A DNA stretch of 64,000 nt. Source: Opitutaceae bacterium UBA2377. Its GTDB lineage: Bacteria > Verrucomicrobiota > Verrucomicrobiia > Opitutales > Opitutaceae. A program made the translations under genes and the position numbers. The notes beneath the pieces are model-generated. The model did no database searches. It saw only the letters and a program-made list of their open reading frames with translations, and was not told the DNA's origin. Positions within the stretch are counted from its first letter, which is position 1. The number at the start of each line of letters is the position of its first letter. Of the stretch, positions 9,631 to 17,053 are shown piece after piece. Location of the stretch: assembly GCA_002344205.1 (NCBI GenBank), contig DDSZ01000025.1:36625-100624 (forward strand), written 5' to 3'.

Positions 9631-10282
9631 GGGCGTCCTCGAAGATCAGGAGGCCCGGTTGCACGTCCACGAGCCGCAGCGAAAGCGTCCGGTCCACGAG
9701 GTCGTTGAGACGGTAAACCCGGTCGTTCATCAGGACCCGGCTGTCGGCGCCGGAGGAACGCACGCCCAACACGTGCAGGCGGTCGAGGTAGTCGTGGATG
9801 CGCTCATCCGGAGACGCGGCGGCCGGTGATGGGGCGGGCAGGGCGGGCGGTGGGGAACTGGCAATGATCACGGGCGCAGGCTCGGTGCGGACCGGAGGGG
9901 TTGAAACCGGCGCCGGGGGTTCGGGCGGGCTTTCCACCACGGATTCGGGCTTGGGCAGAACAGGCACGAAGACCACCGGGGCCGGGGCAGGGGAATCGTT
10001 CACAACCGGCGTCGCGGTGGACGGGGAGATCGGAGCGGCGAGGGCGACCGGGGGCGCGGCCGGCGGGGCAGGTTCACGCAGAAGATAAACCGTGGCCACG
10101 ACCGAGAGGACAATGAGCACGGAGCCGCCGGCCACGAGCAGCAGCACGGCCTGCGATGCCATGGGTTTGCCGCGGCGCGTGATGCGACCGCCGCTTTCGC
10201 CGGGCATGGGCGGGGCAACACCCGCGGCATCGGTGGTGCGCTGGCGCTGGGCTTTCTTCAGGGCGTCGTTAATCAGGCTCAT
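9602..10282 (-). CDS. GspB-like inner-membrane protein
   Basis: This 226-residue protein has an N-terminal MSLINDALKKAQRQR stretch typical of GspB/ExeB relatives. A single membrane segment lies near residues 43-67, followed by a Pro/Ala-rich periplasmic linker. The small C-terminal beta domain (VLMNDRVYRLNDLVD to the end) matches the GspB pattern of a short 'I-N-G-x-x-Y-x-x-G/N-D' strand set. It lies directly downstream of a GspA-like ATPase (4-base gap). In known systems GspA/GspB act together to place the type II secretin, but no other secretion gene is in this window. Confidence 0.7.
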   Translation of the reverse strand: MSLINDALKKAQRQRTTDAAGVAPPMPGESGGRITRRGKPMASQAVLLLVAGGSVLIVLSVVATVYLLREPAPPAAPPVALAAPISPSTATPVVNDSPAPAPVVFVPVLPKPESVVESPPEPPAPVSTPPVRTEPAPVIIASSPPPALPAPSPAAASPDERIHDYLDRLHVLGVRSSGADSRVLMNDRVYRLNDLVDRTLSLRLVDVQPGLLIFEDARGVRYTKNL

Positions 10283-10286
10283 CGGA

Positions 10287-11102
10287 TCACTCGGTCAGAT
10301 TTTTCATGTCCTTTACGGCCCGGCGCGCGTCCCAGTAGTTCACCTCGTCGGATTCGCGGATGTAGGCGGAAAGCATGGCCTTGTCGCAGAGATTGTTCAC
10401 GACGCGCGGAATGCCCTTGCTGGCACGGTGGATGGCCTTCAGCGCCCACGCGGTGAAGGTCGGCCGGCCGATGCTGCCGGCCAAGGTCAGGCGGTGCTGG
10501 ATGTAGTGCTGCATGTCGTGCAGGGTCAGCGGATTCAGCTCGTAGTGAACGAGGATGCGCTGCCGGAGCTGCCGGAGTTCTTCCTGCGCGAGCACATCCT
10601 TCAGCTCGGGCTGGCCCATGAGCACAATCTGCAGGAGCTTTTGTTTGTCGGTTTCTAGGTTGGAGAGCAGGCGGACTTGCTCGAGCACCTCGAAGGAGAG
10701 ATTTTGGGCCTCGTCAATGATGAGCACGATGTCGCGGCCGCGCTCGATGCGTTCGAGCAGCACGCGGTTCATCTGGGCGACAAGGTCCACCTGGCTGCGG
10801 GCGAGCTTGGTCTCGCCCAGCTCGGTGAGGATGGCCTTGAGCATCTGCGTCTCGGTCACCCGCGGATTGAGGATCAGGGCGGTGTCGAAGTGGGCGGAGT
10901 CGAGTTCGTTGAGGAAACGCCGGCAGAGGGTGGTCTTGCCGCAGCCAACCTCGCCGACCAGCACGATGAAACCCTTTTTTTCCACCACCCCGTATTTCAG
11001 GTGCTGCAAGGCTTCCTGATGGGTGGGGCTGAGGTAGAGAAATTTGGGATCCGGGGTGATGTTGAAGGGCATCTCCTTGAACCCATAGAAGCTCTGATAC
11101 AT
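10287..11102 (-). CDS. GspA/ExeA-like AAA ATPase
   Basis: This 271-residue cytoplasmic ATPase starts MYQSFYGFKEMPFNITPDP, the standard opening of the ExeA family. Walker A is GEVGCGKTT near residue 50, Walker B is IVLIIDEAQNL near residue 125, and RASKGIPRVVNNLCDKA is the sensor-2-like helix. It lacks the membrane and peptidoglycan-binding C-terminus of full ExeA, so it resembles the short ATPases found with secretion or exopolysaccharide loci. It is probably co-transcribed with the GspB-like gene and the sugar transferase, which points to envelope assembly or export. Confidence 0.85.
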   Translation of the reverse strand: MYQSFYGFKEMPFNITPDPKFLYLSPTHQEALQHLKYGVVEKKGFIVLVGEVGCGKTTLCRRFLNELDSAHFDTALILNPRVTETQMLKAILTELGETKLARSQVDLVAQMNRVLLERIERGRDIVLIIDEAQNLSFEVLEQVRLLSNLETDKQKLLQIVLMGQPELKDVLAQEELRQLRQRILVHYELNPLTLHDMQHYIQHRLTLAGSIGRPTFTAWALKAIHRASKGIPRVVNNLCDKAMLSAYIRESDEVNYWDARRAVKDMKNLTE

Positions 11103-11274
11103 GCGGAAGGGCAGGTTGCGCGGTTGAAGCCAAAACGCACGCCAAAACCACCGGCGGGCGGGCGGCGGGCGGGTTTTGAGAATTCACTTACAAGGCGGCG
11201 CGGCTCCGGGCGGAAAAGGGATTGCGCGCAAAATCCGGCCGCCGTTTATCTTCGCGGGTAAATCTCACGCCGAC

Positions 11275-11550
11275 ATGCGCCGCTTCGTCATCCTCCTCTA
11301 CCTCGTGCTCTTTCTGGGCGTGGGCGGGGCGTCGGGATTTTTTCTTTGGCAGGCGCACCAGGAATACACGCGGCTGAAGGAGCTGGAGGCGCGCACCCGC
11401 CAGCGGCTCGCGGAGGCGCAGCAAAGGCTGAAGGAGCACGAAATCATACTCGAGCGGCTCCGCACCGATCCCGCCTACGTGGAAATGGTCATCCGGCGCC
11501 GGCTGGGTTATGTAAAACCCGATGAGGTGGTTTTCCGGTTCGAGGATTGA
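11275..11550 (+). CDS. FtsB/DivIC-like septum protein
   Basis: A 91-residue bitopic membrane protein with one N-terminal membrane helix (FVILLYLVLFLGVGGASGFFL), then a coiled coil (about residues 30-70) and a short C-terminal segment (RRRLGYVKPDEVVFRF). That layout is the one seen in FtsB/DivIC proteins of the division complex. I used the ATG at 11275 (MRRFVILL), which places the membrane helix at the N-terminus. It is followed 18 bases later by the UDP-sugar pyrophosphorylase gene. Confidence 0.7.
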   Translation: MRRFVILLYLVLFLGVGGASGFFLWQAHQEYTRLKELEARTRQRLAEAQQRLKEHEIILERLRTDPAYVEMVIRRRLGYVKPDEVVFRFED

Positions 11551-11568
11551 AGTGCCAATTTATCGTTC

Positions 11569-12993
11569 ATGTCCAAACACCCATTGATCCAGAAGTTCAC
11601 GGCCGCCGGTCAGGGCCAGGTCTTCGCATTTTTTGACGAGCTCGATTCCGCGGCGCAGGCGCAACTGCTGGCCGAGGCGGGTGAAATCGACCTCGCCGAG
11701 GTGGCCGGACTCACCCGCACCTTGCTCGGGGGAGCGGCGGCGGGTGTCGATCTGACGGACCTTGCCCCCGCGCTTTATGAACGGTTGCCGGAGAACGGCG
11801 GAGATGCCGCGGCCTGGGCGGCGGCGAGAGCCGCAGGGGAAGCCGCGTTGCGCGCCGGTTCCGTGGCCGCGTTCACGGTGGCCGGCGGGCAGGGCACGCG
11901 GCTGGGTTACGACGGGCCGAAGGGCACGTTTCCCGTGACGCCGGTGAAGCGTAAGCCGCTGTTTCAAGTCTTTGCGGAGAAAATCCGGGCCGCCGGCCGG
12001 CGCTATGGCCGGCCGCTGCATTGGTTCATCATGACCAGCCATGCGAACCATGCGGCGACCGAGGAGTTTTTCCACGCGCACGGCCACTTTGGGCTGGAGC
12101 CGGCGCGGGTGCATTTTTTCCGGCAGGGCCGGATGCCGGCCGTGGATTTCAACGGCCGGATTTTGTTGGAGAGCAAAGGCAGCATCGCGCTCAGCCCCGA
12201 CGGGCACGGCGGTTCATTGCGGGCCTTGGCGCGCAGCGGCGCCCTCGACCTGATGGCGCGCGAGGGCATCGACACGCTCAGCTATTTCCAAGTGGACAAC
12301 CCGCTCGTGCGGTGCGTGGACCCCGCGTTCATCGGTTGGCACAAGCTGCAGGGCTCCGAGATGAGCAGCAAGATGGTGCCCAAGGCTCACGCCGGCGAGA
12401 AGGTCGGCCACTTTTGCGTGCAACGGGGCAAGACCGTCGTGGTGGAATACTCCGACCTTCCGGCGGCCATGCAGCAGGAAAAGGATGATACGGGCCGGCT
12501 GCGCTACCTCGCCGGCAGCATCGCGATCCACCTGCTCGACCGGGAATTCATCCGGCGCATGGCGTCCGCGGATGAAGGCACGCAGCGGCTGGCCTTTCAC
12601 CGCGCGGACAAAAAGATTCCGACCGTGGATGCCGCCGGCCGCCCCGTGAAGCCCGACCAGCCGAACGGGGTGAAGTTCGAGCTGTTTGTTTTCGATGCGC
12701 TGCCGTTTGCCCGGAATCCGGTCGTCATCGAGACGGCGCGCGCGGATGATTTTTCCCCCGTAAAAAACGCCGCCGGCGCGGACTCGCCGCAGACCTGCCG
12801 GGACGACCAGTGCCGGCAGTTTGCCCGCTGGCTCAAGGCGCAGGGCGCGGCGGTTTCGACGGATGCCTCCGGGCTCCCGGATGCCGGACTGGAAGTGTCA
12901 CCGCTCTTTGGTTACGACGAGCAGACCTTCGCCGAAGCGTGGGCGAAATTGCCGTTGAAGCCGGCCGTGGCCGACGGTCTATACTTGGAGTGA
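11569..12993 (+). CDS. UDP-sugar pyrophosphorylase, eukaryote-like UAP/UGP family
   Basis: Would couple UTP with a hexose- or N-acetylhexosamine-1-phosphate to give a UDP-sugar. The 474-residue protein has the nucleotide-binding signature VAGGQGTRLGYDGPKG near residue 105. It also has PDGHGGSLRAL, VDNPLVRCVDP, KFELFVFDALPFA and DFSPVKNAAGAD, a pattern closer to eukaryotic UAP1 than to bacterial GlmU or GalU. UDP-GlcNAc pyrophosphorylase is therefore more likely than UDP-glucose pyrophosphorylase, but this is not proven. The phosphohexomutase gene follows nine bases downstream, so the two likely supply activated sugars for envelope glycans. Confidence 0.85.
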   Translation: MSKHPLIQKFTAAGQGQVFAFFDELDSAAQAQLLAEAGEIDLAEVAGLTRTLLGGAAAGVDLTDLAPALYERLPENGGDAAAWAAARAAGEAALRAGSVAAFTVAGGQGTRLGYDGPKGTFPVTPVKRKPLFQVFAEKIRAAGRRYGRPLHWFIMTSHANHAATEEFFHAHGHFGLEPARVHFFRQGRMPAVDFNGRILLESKGSIALSPDGHGGSLRALARSGALDLMAREGIDTLSYFQVDNPLVRCVDPAFIGWHKLQGSEMSSKMVPKAHAGEKVGHFCVQRGKTVVVEYSDLPAAMQQEKDDTGRLRYLAGSIAIHLLDREFIRRMASADEGTQRLAFHRADKKIPTVDAAGRPVKPDQPNGVKFELFVFDALPFARNPVVIETARADDFSPVKNAAGADSPQTCRDDQCRQFARWLKAQGAAVSTDASGLPDAGLEVSPLFGYDEQTFAEAWAKLPLKPAVADGLYLE

Positions 12994-13001
12994 ACTTTCC
13001 C

Positions 13002-14951
13002 ATGACGAATCCAGTTGCGATCGAACAAGCCGTCAAAGCCGGCCACCTGCTGCCCGCCGCGGCCGACAACATTCGCGCTTTTTTGGCGGCCAATCTGCCG
13101 GCCTGGGCCGGGGCCAGCATCGAGGAACTGGTCGCGCAGGGGGCTTGGGCGGAACTGAACGACCGTTTCTATCGTTATCTGGAATTCGGCACGGGCGGCA
13201 TGCGCGGCCGGACCATTGCCCGCCGCCCGGCCGCGGCCGAGACTGGCACGCCCGGCCCCGATGGCGCACCGGCGCATGCGGCCATCGGCAGCAATGTGCT
13301 CAACGACTTCACGCTCATCCGCGCCGTCATCGGGCTGTATCGCTACACGCAGCGGTATCTGGAGTCGCGCGGAGTGAAGGTGGTGCCGCGTTTTGTCATC
13401 GCGCACGACATGCGGTATTTTTCCCGCCACTTCTGCGAACTCGCGGCTTCGGCTTGGGTGCGGCTCGGCGGCGAGGCGTTCATCTTTGACGGGCCGCGGC
13501 CGACGCCGCAACTGAGCTTCGAGGTGCGCCGCCAGGGGGCGCATGCCGGCGTGGTCATCACGGCCAGCCACAATCCGCCGCACGACAACGGCTTCAAGGC
13601 CTACTTCGACGACGGCGCCCAAGTGGTGCCGCCGCACGACAAAGGCATCGTCGAGGCGGTCAATGCCGTGCCGCTGGCCGACCTGGCTCCGTTTCTGAAC
13701 AAAGACCTCGGCCGTGTGGTCACGCTCGGCCGCGAGGCGGATGACGATTACCTCGCCGCCGCGGCGACCGCGATCATCGATCCGGAGGTCATCCGTCAGG
13801 CCAAGCTGAAAGTGGTCTTCACCAATATCCACGGCTGCGGGGCGATCCATGCGCTGCCCCTGCTGTTGCACGCCGGCTGCGATGTTTCGGCGGTGCCGTC
13901 GCAGCTCAATTTTGACCCACGGTTCCCCACGGTGAAATCGCCCAACCCCGAAAACGCCGAGGCTTTGGCCGAAGGCGTGGCCCTGGCCGACCGGCTCGGT
14001 GCGGATGTGGTGATGGCGACCGATCCCGATGCCGACCGGATGGGCGTGGCCGTGCGCAATCGCGCGGGAAAAATGGAGCTGCTCACGGGCAACCAAATCG
14101 GCGCGCTGCTCGCGGAATACCGGCTCACCCAGTTCAAGGCGAGCGGGCTCATCCCGGCCGCGGGTTCCGACCGGGTGTGCCTCATCAAGACGTTTGTCAC
14201 CACGCAGCTGCAGGATGCCATCGGGCGCGGCCACGGCGTGAAGGTCATCAACACGCTCACGGGCTTCAAGTGGATCGCGGCCAAGCTGCGCGCCTACGAG
14301 GAGCGCACGCTGGCAAAGCTCGCCCCGGGCTTCGACTATGCCGGCGCGCCCTTCGCCGCGCGCGCGCGGCTGCTGCAGGAGCACGCGACCTTCTACGCTT
14401 TTGGCACGGAGGAAAGCTACGGGTATCTGGCGAACGACTACATCCGCGACAAGGATGGCAATTCCGCGTGCCTCATGTTTGCCGAACTGTGTGCCGCGGT
14501 GAAGGCCCGCGGCCTCACGGTGCCGGAATATCTCGACTCGATCTACCTCCGCTACGGTTTCTACCTCGAGGGCGTCATCAACCTCTACTACGAGGGCGCC
14601 AGCGGCAGCGCGAAGATCAGGCGCATCCTCGAAACCTATCGCGCGCAACCGCCCGCGGCCTTCGGTGCCATCGCGGTGACGAAGTTCGAGGACTTCGGGC
14701 GGCAGGACATCCGCGACGCGGACGGCGAACTCATCCCCAAGCAGGACCTGTATTTCGTGACGCTGGGCAACGGCTACACCTTCGCGGCGCGGGGCAGCGG
14801 CACCGAGCCGAAGATGAAGTTTTATGTCTTCGCCAATGCGACGGTGAAGAGCGACGGCGAGCTGGCCGCCGTGAAGGCCGCGACGCGCCGGACCCTCGAC
14901 GGGGTGTGCGCGCTGATCGAGGCCGATGCCCGCCGGCGGGCGGAGGGCTGA
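13002..14951 (+). CDS. Phosphohexomutase (phosphoglucomutase/phosphomannomutase, PGM2-like)
   Basis: Interconverts hexose 6- and 1-phosphates through a phosphoserine. The 649-residue alpha-D-phosphohexomutase has the active-site serine loop TASHNPPHDNG, the metal loop ATDPDADRMG, the sugar-binding loop GTEESYG and the phosphate-binding loop RGSGTEPKMKFY, in the expected order. Its length and N-terminal extension (GTGGMRG near residue 65) match the PGM2/PgcA type. The start is the ATG at 13002, nine bases after the pyrophosphorylase stop. A nine-base-pair stem-loop covers its stop codon. Confidence 0.93.
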   Translation: MTNPVAIEQAVKAGHLLPAAADNIRAFLAANLPAWAGASIEELVAQGAWAELNDRFYRYLEFGTGGMRGRTIARRPAAAETGTPGPDGAPAHAAIGSNVLNDFTLIRAVIGLYRYTQRYLESRGVKVVPRFVIAHDMRYFSRHFCELAASAWVRLGGEAFIFDGPRPTPQLSFEVRRQGAHAGVVITASHNPPHDNGFKAYFDDGAQVVPPHDKGIVEAVNAVPLADLAPFLNKDLGRVVTLGREADDDYLAAAATAIIDPEVIRQAKLKVVFTNIHGCGAIHALPLLLHAGCDVSAVPSQLNFDPRFPTVKSPNPENAEALAEGVALADRLGADVVMATDPDADRMGVAVRNRAGKMELLTGNQIGALLAEYRLTQFKASGLIPAAGSDRVCLIKTFVTTQLQDAIGRGHGVKVINTLTGFKWIAAKLRAYEERTLAKLAPGFDYAGAPFAARARLLQEHATFYAFGTEESYGYLANDYIRDKDGNSACLMFAELCAAVKARGLTVPEYLDSIYLRYGFYLEGVINLYYEGASGSAKIRRILETYRAQPPAAFGAIAVTKFEDFGRQDIRDADGELIPKQDLYFVTLGNGYTFAARGSGTEPKMKFYVFANATVKSDGELAAVKAATRRTLDGVCALIEADARRRAEG

Positions 14952-14968
14952 CCGCCGCTGGCGGTCAG
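14948..14968. terminator. Stem-loop between convergent genes, candidate bidirectional terminator
   Basis: A perfect inverted repeat has arms CTGACCGCC (14948-14956) and GGCGGTCAG (14960-14968) with a three-base loop. It spans both the stop codon of the mutase gene and the stop of the opposing FHA-protease gene. No T-run follows on either strand, so intrinsic termination is uncertain. Confidence 0.45.
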
Positions 14969-16263
14969 TCCTTGGGATAATCCGGCCAGATGTCGCGGAG
15001 CAGGTCCACGCGCTGCGCGTAGTTGACCATCACGGCGGACGGGGCGCGCACGACGTTGCCGTCGCGGTTGATCGTGCCGATGATGTTGCCGGCGTTCAGG
15101 ATGGCGACGACCTCGCCGCGGGCGTTGAACATGGGGCTGCCGCTGGCGCCGCCGGTGGCACCGAGGTTGTGCTGCACGGAGAAACGGCGCTCAAACGGGG
15201 CGGGGGCGAGCCAGTAGTCGGTCACGGCGGTGACGATGCCGGACTGCATCGTGGCGACGGGATTGCGCACGTCCACGTTGTTGCCGGCCATGCCTTCCAT
15301 GGGGAAGCCGAGGAAGCCGATGCGGTAGCCGGAATCTAGTTTTTCCAATTCGGGTTTGCGCGCCGGCCGGAAAGTCTTGGGCGCTTCGCCCTGCACGTAG
15401 AGCAGGCCGACATCGTAGCTGAGCACGGGCTGCTTCTTGCCCTCGAAGTTTGTTTCCTCCTTGCCGTAGCGCGGGTGCACCACGGCGCGCGTGATCTTCA
15501 GCCGCAGGTCGGGCCGGCGGTTGACGGCGATGTAGGCGGAGCCGCCGTTCTTCAGCAGCTCGGCGATGGGCTGGGAGACATGCGAGTTGGTGGCATAGAC
15601 GCCCGGCGCGATGGCCCAGGCGGTGCCGAAACCCTCCGGACCCTTCGGGCTGGAAACCACGACGAGACCGACGGCCTCGGAGTATTCCTTGGCCATCTCG
15701 GCGAGCGCGGTTTCCGGGGCGGGGCCGAAGCCGAGCTTGTCGCGAAAAAACCACGCTCCGGCGCCTAGGAGAAGCACCACGGCGACAATGGCGACGGCAA
15801 TCAGGGGGCCGGAGCCGCCCGATTTCGGCGCGGGCTTGGCGCCGCCAGGCGCGGCGGCCGCCATGGGTGGCGGCGGGGCGGACACGGGCGGCGGGGAGGC
15901 CGGGGCGCTGCGCGGGGCGGCCGCGACGGCAGACGGTGCCGCCGCCGGGGCGGTGGCGACGGCGAAGTCCACCTGCACCTTCGGGCCGCCGCGACCGAGC
16001 TCGATCACATCGCCGGGGTTGAGTTTTTCCTGGGTGATTTTGCGCCCGCCGACAAAGGTGCCGTCCTTGCTGCCGTCCTTCAGCCACCAGGCGCCGCTGC
16101 GATACTCGAGGGTGGCGTGGCGAGGGGAGACGGTCTTGTCCCAGGTGGGATCGAAGCGAAGGTCGCTGCCGGCATCCGTGCCGAGCGTGACTGAGTCCTT
16201 GTCGAGCGTGGCCTTTTTGTTGCGGTCGAAGCCGGTGAGGCGGGTGAGGGTGAGGGAGGGCAT
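14965..16263 (-). CDS. FHA-domain membrane protein with trypsin-like serine protease domain
   Basis: A 432-residue protein. Residues 1-100 are an FHA domain: VTLGTDAGSDLRF, SPRHATLEY, and LKDGSKDGTFVGG for the S/N-G strand. A Pro/Ala linker follows, then one membrane helix near 158-178. A trypsin-fold domain holds the full triad: His in ATNSHVS, Asp in SYDVGLL and Ser in GGASGSPMF. This gives cytoplasmic phosphothreonine sensing joined to an extracytoplasmic protease, as far as topology can be inferred. No PDZ domain is seen, unlike HtrA. I used the ATG at 16263. A sigma-54-like element lies 27 bases upstream. Confidence 0.88.
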   Translation of the reverse strand: MPSLTLTRLTGFDRNKKATLDKDSVTLGTDAGSDLRFDPTWDKTVSPRHATLEYRSGAWWLKDGSKDGTFVGGRKITQEKLNPGDVIELGRGGPKVQVDFAVATAPAAAPSAVAAAPRSAPASPPPVSAPPPPMAAAAPGGAKPAPKSGGSGPLIAVAIVAVVLLLGAGAWFFRDKLGFGPAPETALAEMAKEYSEAVGLVVVSSPKGPEGFGTAWAIAPGVYATNSHVSQPIAELLKNGGSAYIAVNRRPDLRLKITRAVVHPRYGKEETNFEGKKQPVLSYDVGLLYVQGEAPKTFRPARKPELEKLDSGYRIGFLGFPMEGMAGNNVDVRNPVATMQSGIVTAVTDYWLAPAPFERRFSVQHNLGATGGASGSPMFNARGEVVAILNAGNIIGTINRDGNVVRAPSAVMVNYAQRVDLLRDIWPDYPKD

Positions 16264-16289
16264 GGGGATGGAGAGATTGGGTGTGTCCG

Positions 16290-16305
16290 GCAGGATGCGT
16301 GCCAG
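16290..16305 (-). promoter_or_regulatory. Sigma-54-like (-24/-12) promoter for the FHA-protease gene
   Basis: On the minus strand the sequence reads CTGGCACGCATCCTGC. The TGGCAC (-24) part is perfect and the -12 GC is kept, with one mismatch (CTGC for TTGC) and the correct five-base spacer. The predicted start is near 16278, 15 bases before the ATG at 16263. Confidence 0.5.
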
Positions 16306-16386
16306 CCGTGCAGCGAATGGCCGAAACGATTGGAGGGGCGGGGTTGAGCATGCAAGCCTGCTGCTGGGGGAAACTGCAGCTTGGCG

Positions 16387-16405
16387 CGGTATGGCAGGCA
16401 TACCG
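16387..16405. repeat. Seven-base-pair inverted repeat upstream of the FHA-protease gene
   Basis: The arms CGGTATG (16387-16393) and CATACCG (16399-16405) are perfect and separated by five bases. The right arm contains GCATACC, which recurs at 16534-16540 and 18743-18749. It could be an operator-like site in this 300-base divergent region, which otherwise holds no gene. Confidence 0.4.
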
Positions 16406-16533
16406 TGAGCTAAACAAGCAGGCAGCGAGCGGAGGCGGTCGGGGCGCGAGGGGCGGAGGGACGACGCCCCGACAGCCCCGATAGCCGAAGCGACCCGCCT
16501 ACGCCAAAGCCGACGATTTTTATATGGGCTTTC

Positions 16534-16549
16534 GCATACCGATTCCGTA
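16534..16549. promoter_or_regulatory. Repeated 16-base motif, copy 1 (GCATACCGATTCCGTA)
   Basis: It matches GCATACCAATTCCGCA at 18743-18758 in 14 of 16 positions and in the same orientation. Both copies sit in intergenic DNA beside genes of the signalling island. The function is unknown; it may be a regulator-binding site. Confidence 0.35.
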
Positions 16550-16564
16550 GCGAATGCGGTGCTG

Positions 16565-17053
16565 ATGACTCAATCGCTGGATGATTCCGCTGCCGAGAAA
16601 TTCCGCCCGCCGCCCGGGCGGTGTGTTGGCTCGGCGGCGTTGATGTGCTCGGCGGGCGTGTTGGTTGCGCTGGTGGTGCTGGCGGGTCTCGGCGCGAATC
16701 CGGAAGCGGAGGACATGCGCTTCCTGCTGCCGGCTATGGCCGGGTTGGTGGCCGTGGGCGGATTGGTCGGCGGCTTGATCCAGTGGTGGATTTCCCCGCA
16801 GTGGGTGACGGCCGAGGGAGTGTGCACCAATGTCTGGTGGGGCGGGCTGCGTCTGGTCCGCTGGGGGGAGGTGGTCGAAGTGCGGGCGGTCCGGTGGGTG
16901 TCGCCGCCGTTTGTCTCGCTGGCGGTGCGCAGCCGGGACGGCACGCGCGTGTTCCTGAGCCGGATGGCCGGCCGGCAGGCGGAGTATTTGGCGGCAGTGG
17001 ACCGCCACGCCCCGTCGGGCCACCCGCTGCGGTCGCACCTCGGCCTACGTTAA
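16565..17053 (+). CDS. Small two-helix membrane protein of unknown function
   Basis: A 162-residue protein with two hydrophobic helices (ALMCSAGVLVALVVLAGL and LLPAMAGLVAVGGLVGGLI), followed by a soluble C-terminal part (WVTAEGVCTNVWWGGLRLVRWGEV) that looks like a PH-type beta domain of the sort found after two membrane helices. I recognise no catalytic motif. The ATG at 16565 was chosen; a GTG two codons upstream is equally possible. It converges with the double-FHA gene, overlapping by four bases at the stops. Its position inside the FHA/kinase island suggests membership of that system, but nothing else supports this. Confidence 0.6.
   Translation: MTQSLDDSAAEKFRPPPGRCVGSAALMCSAGVLVALVVLAGLGANPEAEDMRFLLPAMAGLVAVGGLVGGLIQWWISPQWVTAEGVCTNVWWGGLRLVRWGEVVEVRAVRWVSPPFVSLAVRSRDGTRVFLSRMAGRQAEYLAAVDRHAPSGHPLRSHLGLR

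Noticed and set aside
12912..14648. A 578-codon minus-strand open frame opposite the phosphohexomutase
   Set aside because: The plus-strand mutase has all four active-site loops; the opposite frame has none of any family.
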